From SVEL01 sp045126215 (GTDB taxonomy: Bacteria; Bacillota; Clostridia; Lachnospirales; Lachnospiraceae): DNA of 64,000 nucleotides. Below, in pieces: positions 26,085 through 34,928 of the stretch (its first letter is position 1; each line of letters starts with the position of its first letter). Position numbers and translations under genes: made by a program. The notes under the pieces are model-generated. The model saw only the letters and a program-made list of their open reading frames with translations. It was not told where the DNA came from and did no database searches. The DNA lies in NCBI GenBank assembly GCA_045126215.1, contig JBGVOD010000043.1, forward strand, positions 5,747-69,746, written 5' to 3'.

Positions 26085-27410
26085 ATGGATTTATTTGATT
26101 ATATGAGAGATAGTACAATTGAAAAAGAATCACCACTTGCATCGAGAATCAGACCAACGACATTGGACGAAGTTGTGGGTCAGACTCATATAATCGGTAA
26201 GGATAAGCTTTTATATAGAGCAATAAAGGCTGATAAATTGAGCTCGATTATTTTCTATGGTCCTCCGGGAACAGGAAAGACAACACTTGCAAAAGTTATA
26301 GCAGGGACAACCAGTGCTGAATTCAGACAGCTAAATGCAACAATAGCTGGTAAAAAGGATATGGAGGAAATTATTGAATTTGCTAAGAATACTCTTGGTA
26401 TGTATGGAAAGAAAACTATTTTGTTTATAGATGAAATACATAGATTCAATAAAGGACAGCAGGATTTCCTATTACCATATGTTGAAGATGGAACTATAAT
26501 TTTAATTGGAGCCACAACTGAAAATCCATATTTTGAAGTAAACGGAGCTTTGATTTCAAGATCAATTATCTTCGAGCTTAAGCCACTTAGTAAAGATGAT
26601 ATTAAGGTGCTTATAAATAAAGCTGTATATGATGTTGAAAAAGGTATGGGGGCATATAATGCGTCCATAGATGATGAAGCGATTGATTTTATTGCAGACA
26701 TTTCAAATGGAGATGCCAGAACTGCGCTTAATGCCATCGAACTTGGAATACTTACAACAGAGAGAAATGATGCTGGTATTATTAATATTGACATGGAGGT
26801 TGCGCAGCAATGTGTTCAAAAGAGAAGTGTCAGATATGATAAAGATGGGGATAGCCATTATGACACGGTCTCTGCATTTATAAAAAGTATCAGAGGTTCA
26901 GATGTGGATGCTGCTATATATTATCTTGCAAGAATGCTTTATGCAGGTGAGCCTGTAACATTTATTGCCAGAAGAATGATTGTAAGCGCTGCTGAAGACA
27001 TTGGACTTGCAGATCCGAATGCTCTTGTAATTGCAAATGCGGCGGCTGATGCTGTACATAAGTTAGGAATGCCGGAGGCTCGTATAATACTTGCAGAAGC
27101 AGTTGCATATCTTGCATCTGCTCCAAAGAGTAATTCTGCAATATGTGCAATAGATGATGCTATGTCATATGTTGAAAGTCATGAAACTGCTAAGATTCCC
27201 GCGCATCTTATGGATGCCCATTACAAAAGTGCCGGAAAATTAGGACATGGAATAGGATATAAATATTCTCATGATTACAAAAATCATTACACAAAACAAC
27301 AGTATCTACCTGATGGAATGGAAGATGTATGCTTTTATACACCAGGTGATTTAGGTTATGAAGTAAAAATAAAAGAACATTTAGATATGATAAGAAAGGA
27401 GGCAGAATAA
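26085..27410 (+). CDS. rarA: Replication-associated recombination protein A (MgsA family)
   Basis: RarA is an AAA+ ATPase that acts at stalled replication forks. Walker A (GPPGTGKT) is at residues 59-66, Walker B is in TILFIDEIHRFNKGQQD, and GATTENPYFEVN is the sensor region. The C-terminal helical tetramer domain ends with the DGMEDVCFYTPGDLGYE-type segment. The 441-residue length is usual. Its stop overlaps the ATG of the DUF5717 gene by one base, so it heads the operon running to 34814. Whether it works with those genes or only shares their promoter is unknown. Confidence 0.95.
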   Translation: MDLFDYMRDSTIEKESPLASRIRPTTLDEVVGQTHIIGKDKLLYRAIKADKLSSIIFYGPPGTGKTTLAKVIAGTTSAEFRQLNATIAGKKDMEEIIEFAKNTLGMYGKKTILFIDEIHRFNKGQQDFLLPYVEDGTIILIGATTENPYFEVNGALISRSIIFELKPLSKDDIKVLINKAVYDVEKGMGAYNASIDDEAIDFIADISNGDARTALNAIELGILTTERNDAGIINIDMEVAQQCVQKRSVRYDKDGDSHYDTVSAFIKSIRGSDVDAAIYYLARMLYAGEPVTFIARRMIVSAAEDIGLADPNALVIANAAADAVHKLGMPEARIILAEAVAYLASAPKSNSAICAIDDAMSYVESHETAKIPAHLMDAHYKSAGKLGHGIGYKYSHDYKNHYTKQQYLPDGMEDVCFYTPGDLGYEVKIKEHLDMIRKEAE

Positions 27411-30400
27411 TGAAAGAATATATTGATAAACTGGCAATTGGTTCTGTTGAGTATGAACATCCTATTCTTGGAGTTTCAATATCAGAGATAGAGTTTGATA
27501 TAATATCAGAATCAGTTTTTTCAGGAGAGTTTAGAATATATAGTGAGAATGATCTGCCTCTTAAAGGTATAGTATATTCCAGCCATGAGGCTGTTCGAAT
27601 CATTAATCCTACATTTTATGGAAGAGAAATGGTTATAAAATATGAAATTAGCTCAGCGTATGTTGCCAAGGGAGAGTGTATAAAAGGAGTCATCTCACTT
27701 GTAAGTAATGGTGGGGAAGTAGACATTCCATTTAATGTAAATGTTGACCCTCTAAGCGTTGAAACATCCATTGGAAAAGTGAAAAATCTATTCCATTTTG
27801 CAAATCTTGTACAGGTAAGTTATGATGAAGCATTAAATTTATATAAGTCAGCAAGGTTTGAAAAGATTTTTATCAGAGAGGACTTTTATCTTCAGGCAGT
27901 TTATGAAGGACTGGCTGGTTGTAGCGATATAGAACAGGCTATGGAAGAATTTCTTATAGCTGCAAATAAAAAGACACCAGTGAAGTTTGACATTGCTGAG
28001 AAAAAGAAAGAGTATAATGAATTAACAGAGAATTATAGAGATACTATAGTTATTTCAAAAAGTAACTGGGGATATGCTGATATAAAAGTTGAAGTTGAGG
28101 GGGATTTTATTTCAGGTTACAAAAAGCATATAACTACAAATGATTTTGCCGGAAGTAACTATGAGTATACATATCTTATTGATAAAAAGAGATTGCATCA
28201 AGGTAAAAATGTGGGAAAGATTACTTTCCTGACAGGTATTGAAAAACATACACTTAATATTATTGTAAATGAAAAAACTACATATACCATCGATACAATA
28301 GAATATCAGAATTATGTTGATAAATTATATAGAATGTATTTGGATTTCAGACTTAAGAAGATTGACGCTTCAAAATGGGCTGATATGTCACTTGCGATAA
28401 TTGACAGGATGAGAGCCATTAAGGATGATTCGTATTTTTATAGATTATTTCAGGCACAGATATGTATCTCAAAAGGAAAAGAGGCTGAAAGTGCCTGGTT
28501 ATTAGAGAGTGTGGCAGAGAGTCTGATTCCGAAAAAAGACAAAAACATTGAAATGTATTGTTATTACTTGTATGTAAGAACATTGCAGAAGAGAGATACA
28601 GAGTTTACGGAAGAAGTTATTAAAAAAGTAAGTGAATACTTCGAAAATGGATATGATAATTGGGTATTACTATGGATATTATTATATCTTGATGATTGTT
28701 ATGACAACAATTTAAGTTTAAAGCTTGCTAGAATTAAGGAGCAATACAATAAGGGAATGAAATCTCCACTTATGTATTTCGAAGCTATGATGGCATTTAA
28801 TACAACACCGGAGTTACTTAGAATCCTTAATGATTTTGAAATACAGGTATTGTGTTTTGCAAGCAAAATAGGACATATTTCTGAAAAGCTCAGCAATCAG
28901 ATAGCGGATGTTGTTATGAGCACAAGATTTTATAATGAACTGTTATTGAAGGTTCTTACAACTATGTATGCAGAAAATGACAATATCAATGTCCTTGTTG
29001 CGATTGTTACTTTGCTCATAAAAGGAAATAAAACAGAAAGTAAATATTTCTGCTGGTATGATGAGGCGGTAAGAAGAGAAATAAAATTAACAGGTTTGTA
29101 TGAATATTATATGAATTCAATGCCTGACGATTTTGATGATGAGATACCACAGATTGTATTAATGTATTTTTCGTATAATGCAACTATATCAACTGACAAG
29201 TTGGCAAAGCTGTATAGACAGGTTATTGAGAGCAAAGAAGAAAATCAATATATGTATGATGCATTTGTAAAACAGATGAGTACATACGTTGCAGAGGCAA
29301 TAGAACAGGGAGCAAATAATGAAGATATAGCTGTCGTTTACAGGGATATTTTAAAAACTGCAATGATTACGCCTGAAATGGCTGAAAAGTTACCTGAAAT
29401 AGTAAATACGTGTGTCATCAAGTGCGATAATGATGATATACGTAGAGTTATTGTCATTCATAAAGAGACAAAACAAATTGTTTCCGTGCCATTTACAGAA
29501 GGAAAGGCGTATGTTCCTTTATATTCTGAAAATCCTGCTATTATATTTGAAGACTTATATGGAAACAGATATGTTAAGTCATTTGAATATGAAGTGAAAC
29601 ATCTGTTGGATGGAGAAGATTTCCTGAAGATATGTTATGAGATATCTGCAGCTGATATTTATTTATCGCTTTATTTTACTGACAGATTTCTTAGATATCA
29701 TGAAGATGGAGATAAATCTATTGGCATCTTACAGTGCATATCAGAAAACGAAAATATTCGTGAAAGTTATAGGGATTTATTGAAAAAAGAGATTATCAAT
29801 TTTTATTCAGAGAATTTCGATGGAGAAAAAGTAGATGTATTTCTTGATGAAATCAATGAAGATGAAGTAAAGGCTGAGTCTTTAACCCAGGTGATTGAAT
29901 TGTTTATTATACGAGGAAAATATGATGTTGCGTACCATTATATGGAAAAATATGGATATTCATATATTGATGCAAGGCGTCTTTTGAAATGTGTAAATAA
30001 ACTTATTTTGGATAAGGACTTTGAAAGAGATGAACTTTTAATTAAGCTTTCAGCATATGTATTTGAAAATGGAAAATATAATGAGAATATATTAAAATAT
30101 TTGTGTATGTATTACTATGGTTCTACATCAGAAATGTATAATATCTGGCTTAGATGTGACGATTATGAAATATATGACAGAGAGATGTGCGAAAAATTAC
30201 TTGCGCAGATGTTGTTTACAAGAATGTATATCAATAAGGCTGCTAAGGTATTTCGTATGTACAATGAACTTGGTGCAGCACCTAAGATTAAGAAGGCATT
30301 TTTATTCTATAAGTCATATGAATATGTCATTAAGAAGGCCATTGTTGGAGATGAAATTTTTAAGTACATATTGGATGAAATATCTTCAGATAAGATTGTG

Positions 30401-30961
30401 CCGGAATTATGTAAGATAGCATATTTGATGCATTGTGCAGATGAAAGTGAACCAACACTTGAAAGCATTTTACTCTGTAAAGACCTGATATATGAAATGT
30501 GCAAAAAAGACAGAATGTTAGGATGCTTTAAGAAATTTGAAAAATATTTTAAGTTACCACATAACTTTGTTGATAAAGTATTCATAGAATATATGTCATC
30601 AAGTGACAGTCATGTATATATTCATTATCAGTTGGATACAGGCGGGCATGAGAAACAGGATTACCGTGTAAGTGAAATGGATAATATGCTTAGTGGTATA
30701 TACTCAAAATCATTTGTTTTATTCTATGGTGAAAAGATTAATTATTATATTTCAGAAGAACTTAATGGTGAGACAAAAGTCACAGAGAGTAAATGTCTTA
30801 AGAGAGATGATGGATTATCATCTAACAATACAAGATATGGTATGATTAATGATATGATGATTTGCAATGACATGAAAGAAGAAGCAACATTAAAGGATAT
30901 TGCAATACAGTATGAGGCTATAAAAGAACTTAATAGCACAATTTTTACAATGATGAAATAG
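27410..30961 (+). CDS. DUF5717 family giant protein (beta modules plus helical repeats)
   Basis: This 1183-residue protein matches DUF5717 as I recall it from Lachnospiraceae. The first 290 residues look beta-rich, in two modules split by a helical stretch (FHFANLVQVSYDEALNLYKS). From about 300 to 1090 it is mostly helical, TPR-like repeat sequence. This is broken by a short beta segment near 680-745 (KETKQIVSVPF, YGNRYVKSFEYEV), and the last 90 residues look beta-rich again. There is no signal peptide or membrane segment. The arrangement is that of a scaffold. Its start overlaps the rarA stop, and the DUF5716 gene follows 24 bases later. Function is unknown. The neighbours (Hsp70-like, TPR, membrane coiled coil) suggest one complex. 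Confidence 0.85.
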   Translation: MKEYIDKLAIGSVEYEHPILGVSISEIEFDIISESVFSGEFRIYSENDLPLKGIVYSSHEAVRIINPTFYGREMVIKYEISSAYVAKGECIKGVISLVSNGGEVDIPFNVNVDPLSVETSIGKVKNLFHFANLVQVSYDEALNLYKSARFEKIFIREDFYLQAVYEGLAGCSDIEQAMEEFLIAANKKTPVKFDIAEKKKEYNELTENYRDTIVISKSNWGYADIKVEVEGDFISGYKKHITTNDFAGSNYEYTYLIDKKRLHQGKNVGKITFLTGIEKHTLNIIVNEKTTYTIDTIEYQNYVDKLYRMYLDFRLKKIDASKWADMSLAIIDRMRAIKDDSYFYRLFQAQICISKGKEAESAWLLESVAESLIPKKDKNIEMYCYYLYVRTLQKRDTEFTEEVIKKVSEYFENGYDNWVLLWILLYLDDCYDNNLSLKLARIKEQYNKGMKSPLMYFEAMMAFNTTPELLRILNDFEIQVLCFASKIGHISEKLSNQIADVVMSTRFYNELLLKVLTTMYAENDNINVLVAIVTLLIKGNKTESKYFCWYDEAVRREIKLTGLYEYYMNSMPDDFDDEIPQIVLMYFSYNATISTDKLAKLYRQVIESKEENQYMYDAFVKQMSTYVAEAIEQGANNEDIAVVYRDILKTAMITPEMAEKLPEIVNTCVIKCDNDDIRRVIVIHKETKQIVSVPFTEGKAYVPLYSENPAIIFEDLYGNRYVKSFEYEVKHLLDGEDFLKICYEISAADIYLSLYFTDRFLRYHEDGDKSIGILQCISENENIRESYRDLLKKEIINFYSENFDGEKVDVFLDEINEDEVKAESLTQVIELFIIRGKYDVAYHYMEKYGYSYIDARRLLKCVNKLILDKDFERDELLIKLSAYVFENGKYNENILKYLCMYYYGSTSEMYNIWLRCDDYEIYDREMCEKLLAQMLFTRMYINKAAKVFRMYNELGAAPKIKKAFLFYKSYEYVIKKAIVGDEIFKYILDEISSDKIVPELCKIAYLMHCADESEPTLESILLCKDLIYEMCKKDRMLGCFKKFEKYFKLPHNFVDKVFIEYMSSSDSHVYIHYQLDTGGHEKQDYRVSEMDNMLSGIYSKSFVLFYGEKINYYISEELNGETKVTESKCLKRDDGLSSNNTRYGMINDMMICNDMKEEATLKDIAIQYEAIKELNSTIFTMMK

Positions 30962-30985
30962 AAAAGAGGAAAGGCAGTTTTAGAT

Positions 30986-32302
30986 ATGGAAAATCAAAAT
31001 GTCTATGAAAAAGAAAACAAAATTGAAATATTAGCAATGGGTATTGATTTTTCAAATGATTTTTCTCAAATTAGTTATCTTGGTACATCTGATAATGAAC
31101 CTGTTTCAATGAGTACTTTAAAGGGTGAAAAGAGATACCTTATACCAACTGTTTTGTACAAGAAAAGAGAAATAGATGAATGGTGTATAGGTGATGAGGC
31201 AAATCAGAGATTCTATGATGATATCAATGATAAACAGACAATTAATGATATAATGTCTATAATTGATACTAAAAGAGAAGTCCTTATCGAAGGCAAGTTC
31301 TATACACCATCGGAAATTGTATATATTTATTTCAGAGAATTACTCAATATGGCGAAAAACATTTTAAATATTGGGAAAATACATGAACTTGTGGTAACAA
31401 TTGAAAAGGCAGATAAAGATTTGGTTGAATATATATATTCGGCGCTTGAGAACTATGGTCTTAAGAAGAAAAATGTAAGGGTGCTTACTCATTCAGAATC
31501 ATTTATTTACTATACAATTAACCAGCCTAAAATGATATGGGTAAATGATGTTGCATTATTTGATTTTAACAAGGATCATTTCACATATAAAAGACTTTCT
31601 GTAACAAAGAATAAGAATCCCAATATTGTTAATGTGTATGAAACTGACTATTCAAAAATGATAGATTATAATATGATTTTAGAATCAGATAGTAGAGAAA
31701 AAGCAGATATTAAGTTTTATGAGATTATTTGCGAAGAGTTCCGAAAACACGTTACATCGGGAGTGTTCTTAACAGGTGTTGGCTTCTATGAAGACTGGAC
31801 TAAGAAGTCTTTGACAGAACTTTGCAACCGAAGAAGAGTTTTTAAAGGATATAATCTTCTTGTAAAAGGCGCGTGTTATGCGGCTATGAAAAAGTATAAG
31901 AAGATAACCTCTATAGACCATATATTTCAGTGTGAAGGCAGAACAAAAGCAGGAATAGGTATAATGATTGATAATGAGGGAAGAAATATTCTCATGTCAT
32001 TGTCGAATCCAGGAACCAACTGGTATGAAGCAGGAGCGAAGGTTGAGTGTATACTTGATAATGTTAAACAGATACAGCTTATATTTAAAGGTGTAGTATC
32101 GGATATTACAAGAAAAGTTGTAATAGATTTGTCAGGTTTCCCAGAAAGACCAAATAAAACAACAAGAGTATCCATAAGCGTTGCGTATATAAATGCCAAT
32201 ACCTGTGAAATAGAAGTAAAAGACCTTGGTTTTGGTGATTTTTATAAAGCCACGGATGCGGTTGTCAGAGAGATAGTTGAGATAGATGATATATTGATAT
32301 AG
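30986..32302 (+). CDS. DUF5716-type Hsp70/actin-fold protein
   Basis: This 438-residue protein reads as a divergent Hsp70. GIDFSNDFS (19-27) fits phosphate loop 1, and IPTVLYKK with CIGDEA fits the start of the DnaK ATPase domain. ELVVTIEKAD fits the VTVPA strand, with EXF-type HSESFIYYTI after it, and GVFLTGVGF before VKGACYAAM fits the adenosine motif. Phosphate loop 2, normally DLGGGTFD, reads FDFNKDHF, so the glycines are lost and ATP hydrolysis may be weak or absent. The last 110 residues form a beta-rich domain like a substrate-binding domain. It is the second unknown gene of the operon. I am fairly sure of the fold and unsure of activity. Confidence 0.75.
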   Translation: MENQNVYEKENKIEILAMGIDFSNDFSQISYLGTSDNEPVSMSTLKGEKRYLIPTVLYKKREIDEWCIGDEANQRFYDDINDKQTINDIMSIIDTKREVLIEGKFYTPSEIVYIYFRELLNMAKNILNIGKIHELVVTIEKADKDLVEYIYSALENYGLKKKNVRVLTHSESFIYYTINQPKMIWVNDVALFDFNKDHFTYKRLSVTKNKNPNIVNVYETDYSKMIDYNMILESDSREKADIKFYEIICEEFRKHVTSGVFLTGVGFYEDWTKKSLTELCNRRRVFKGYNLLVKGACYAAMKKYKKITSIDHIFQCEGRTKAGIGIMIDNEGRNILMSLSNPGTNWYEAGAKVECILDNVKQIQLIFKGVVSDITRKVVIDLSGFPERPNKTTRVSISVAYINANTCEIEVKDLGFGDFYKATDAVVREIVEIDDILI

Positions 32303-32311
32303 GAGAAAAAA

Positions 32312-33133
32312 ATGGGATTATTATTATGCGCTAAAAAAGCAAAAAATCCATACGTTTTACCAGATAAAAAAATATATTCAATAGAAGAATTATGCTATTA
32401 CATATATAACAATCCATATATGATTAATATTACTTTCTTTACAAGGGAATTAATAGATTTTATTGAAAATGAACTTTCTATGGTTTCGCTTGCACAGAAA
32501 CTAAAAAGAGGCATCGATTATGGAGAGAATATTGTAGATTTAGTTATGCATATTTTTGATGCAAGCAATTATTATGGTGCTGATGAAAAAAATGAGCTTA
32601 GAAAAAATCTTGATATTATCAGTAAAAAGACACCTTCTGAAAGAGTTAAATCGCGTGCTGATTTACTACTTGAATCAAGGAAATTTTCCAGTGCAATTTC
32701 AGCATATAGTATTATACTGGAAAAAAAGGATATATCGAAAGATCCTGAATATTATGGAGATGTGTGTAACAACATTGGAATTGCATATGTAAATTTATTT
32801 GAGTATGAAGAGGCAATTGATTATTTTAGAAAGGCATATGAATATATAAAAAAAGAAGATTATCTTGATAATATTGTTTGTGCTGCTATTTTAAATGATA
32901 ATGATGACATAATTGAAAAAGTAAAAAAAGATTATGCAATTGATGATGATATTCTGGATAAGTACCGTAAAGTAATTGAATATCAGACAAGACAGATAAT
33001 GAAGTCTAAAGAATACAGAACAGTTGTTGAAAAAGTTTCCTTTGAAGGCAATAAAACAATGGAAAATTATAAAAAACAGGTAACGGAATTGTTAACTGAT
33101 ATAAGGGCTGAATACAGAAGAGAGATATTGTAG
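32312..33133 (+). CDS. TPR-like protein, probable partner of the Hsp70-like protein
   Basis: This 273-residue cytoplasmic protein has a helical N-terminal part and at least two TPR-like repeats around residues 125-195, including NNIGIAYVNLFEYEEAIDYF. A charged helical tail follows. TPR proteins are frequent Hsp70 partners, and the gene lies nine bases after the Hsp70-like gene, so a co-chaperone role is a fair inference. The first residues (MGLLLCAKKAKNPY) are well conserved-looking but not a clear signal peptide or lipobox. I know no named family for it. Confidence 0.75.
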   Translation: MGLLLCAKKAKNPYVLPDKKIYSIEELCYYIYNNPYMINITFFTRELIDFIENELSMVSLAQKLKRGIDYGENIVDLVMHIFDASNYYGADEKNELRKNLDIISKKTPSERVKSRADLLLESRKFSSAISAYSIILEKKDISKDPEYYGDVCNNIGIAYVNLFEYEEAIDYFRKAYEYIKKEDYLDNIVCAAILNDNDDIIEKVKKDYAIDDDILDKYRKVIEYQTRQIMKSKEYRTVVEKVSFEGNKTMENYKKQVTELLTDIRAEYRREIL

Positions 33134-33166
33134 ACTCATCAAGGATAAATGGAAAGGAGGTACGTT

Positions 33167-34411
33167 ATGGGGTTCTTTGATTTTTTTCGTAAGAGAAATA
33201 AAGAAGAATATGAGGAAGAAAATTTATATGAAAAGATAAAAAAAGAAAATCCATATGGTATCTCAAATGATGAGCTAAAACTGGATACTGACATTATTGA
33301 AGAGGCGTATGAAGAGGAGATGCTTATAAACGCCAATGAAGCTAATAAGAATTATATTGAAAATTATTGCGAACAAATTGCTGTTGCAGCAAAGAGAGTA
33401 GAGGATGCAAAAAAAGAATATAATATTGTTGGAAGATATCTTACAGATATTGAAAAAATCGAGAATGCCGGTAATCCATATAAGAAAAATATAAATTATT
33501 ATGCCAAGAGAATACTCGTTTTGCGGGAAGATAAAAAGAGTATGAAACAGTACTCAAGAAAAATGTCTGAGACGAAGTATGCATATATGCAGATGAATGA
33601 AGGCAAGATTAAAGAAATACTTAAAGAAATGTATGATGATGAACAATATTGTCAGAGCTTAAAAACAGACATACATCATATTGAAGGTGAGAAGCATGCA
33701 CTTAAATATGAAAGAAAGCATGCAGCATCAACACTTAAAAGCATAAGAAAAATGAGTAAAGTATTTATTGGCTTTTTTGTTATGACACTTATTATGATGT
33801 TAATAATGGGAGAGTTGTTTAAAATTGATATGTTGATTCCTGCATTGTCTGTTATGACAGTTGCAGTAGTTATAGCGGCCTTTATCGTTGTATATAATCA
33901 AAAAGAAACAAAGGAACTGAAAATATCAGAGATGAAATTGAATAAAGCTATAAGTCTTATGAATAGTTATAAACTTAAATATGTAAACGTAAAAAGCAGA
34001 CTTGACTATATGTATGAAACAAATGGTGTAAAGAGTTCGTATGAACTGAATGAAATATGGAGAGTTTATTTGGTTGTAAAAAAAGAAAGAGAAGCTATTA
34101 TGAAAGCATCAGACGAAATGTATAAATCAATAGATGCACTTATGGCTGAAATTGAAAAATTAGATTTGTATGATTCTTCAGTGTGGTCTGCACAAATAGA
34201 AGCACTTGTGGATAATCGGGAAATGACAGAAATAAGACACACATTAAATGTCAGAAGACAGAAATTACGTGAATCAATGGATTTTAATTCAAGACTCGTA
34301 GAAAAAAATAAGGAAAAGATAAATAAAATTGTTAAAGATAATCCAGCTATAACAAAGGAAGTAATAGGGTTAATAGAAAAATATGAAAGAATTAATAACA
34401 TACAAGCATAA
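33167..34411 (+). CDS. Coiled-coil protein with two central membrane segments
   Basis: This 414-residue protein starts with the basic, aromatic MGFFDFFRKRNKEE, has a long coiled coil (about 45-200), two membrane helices (about 204-224 and 232-254) with a tiny loop between them, and a second coiled coil (about 255-410). Both coiled coils would face the cytoplasm, forming a hairpin-like membrane anchor. I chose the ATG at 33167, six bases after AAAGGAGG. A longer frame begins at 33149, upstream of that site. The last 29 bases overlap the thioesterase gene. It probably tethers the operon's soluble proteins to the membrane. Confidence 0.8.
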   Translation: MGFFDFFRKRNKEEYEEENLYEKIKKENPYGISNDELKLDTDIIEEAYEEEMLINANEANKNYIENYCEQIAVAAKRVEDAKKEYNIVGRYLTDIEKIENAGNPYKKNINYYAKRILVLREDKKSMKQYSRKMSETKYAYMQMNEGKIKEILKEMYDDEQYCQSLKTDIHHIEGEKHALKYERKHAASTLKSIRKMSKVFIGFFVMTLIMMLIMGELFKIDMLIPALSVMTVAVVIAAFIVVYNQKETKELKISEMKLNKAISLMNSYKLKYVNVKSRLDYMYETNGVKSSYELNEIWRVYLVVKKEREAIMKASDEMYKSIDALMAEIEKLDLYDSSVWSAQIEALVDNREMTEIRHTLNVRRQKLRESMDFNSRLVEKNKEKINKIVKDNPAITKEVIGLIEKYERINNIQA

Positions 34412-34814
34412 AGTTCAATATTATGAAACAGATCAGATGTCAATAGTACATCACTCAAACTATATTCGATGGTTTGAAGAGGCAAGAATAGATTTCCTTG
34501 AACAAATTGGAATGAATATGGAGGAAATAGAAAGAAACGGTGTACAGATACCGGTATTGTCGGTTTCTTCAAATTATCGTTCAATGGTCAGATTCGGAGA
34601 TAAAGTTTACGTTGGACTAAAAATAGAAAAATATAATGGGATAAAACTTCAAATATCCTACAGAATAACAGATGCGAAAACGAATGAGTTAAGAAATGAG
34701 GGTGAAAGTTCGCATTGCTTTTTAGATTTGAATGGACAAGTGATATCGTTAAAAAAACACAATATAAAAATGCATGAAACACTTGAAAAATACGTAAATT
34801 CCTCAACTTTTTAA
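34383..34814 (+). CDS. Acyl-CoA thioesterase, YbgC/4HBT hotdog family
   Basis: This 143-residue hotdog-fold enzyme hydrolyses acyl-CoA thioesters. The active-site pattern HKVQYYETDQMSIVHHSNYIRWFEEARIDFL is that of 4-hydroxybenzoyl-CoA thioesterases and YbgC, with the catalytic Asp in ETDQM. The gene begins inside the coiled-coil gene with no good ribosome binding site, so translation is probably coupled. It ends the rarA operon. A link between membrane lipids and the preceding membrane protein is possible but not shown. Confidence 0.9.
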   Translation: MKELITYKHKVQYYETDQMSIVHHSNYIRWFEEARIDFLEQIGMNMEEIERNGVQIPVLSVSSNYRSMVRFGDKVYVGLKIEKYNGIKLQISYRITDAKTNELRNEGESSHCFLDLNGQVISLKKHNIKMHETLEKYVNSSTF

Positions 34815-34851
34815 ATAGGCTTTTGTTTTTAATTTAGAACATTAAAATCTA

Positions 34852-34880
34852 TTGACTTGTATACAGTATTTCCATATAAT
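34852..34880 (+). promoter_or_regulatory. Strong sigma-A promoter of the pfl genes
   Basis: TTGACT, a 17-bp spacer and TATAAT lie 48 bases before the pfl ATG. A GGAGG site sits close to the start. Confidence 0.8.
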
Positions 34881-34928
34881 ACAGAAGACGAAAGAAAATA
34901 TTTCTAGTATTATTAGGAGGAACTTATA

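Noticed and set aside
26255..26794. 179-codon minus-strand frame inside rarA
   Set aside because: It is antisense to conserved rarA sequence, with low-complexity Ser/Ile composition typical of a shadow frame.
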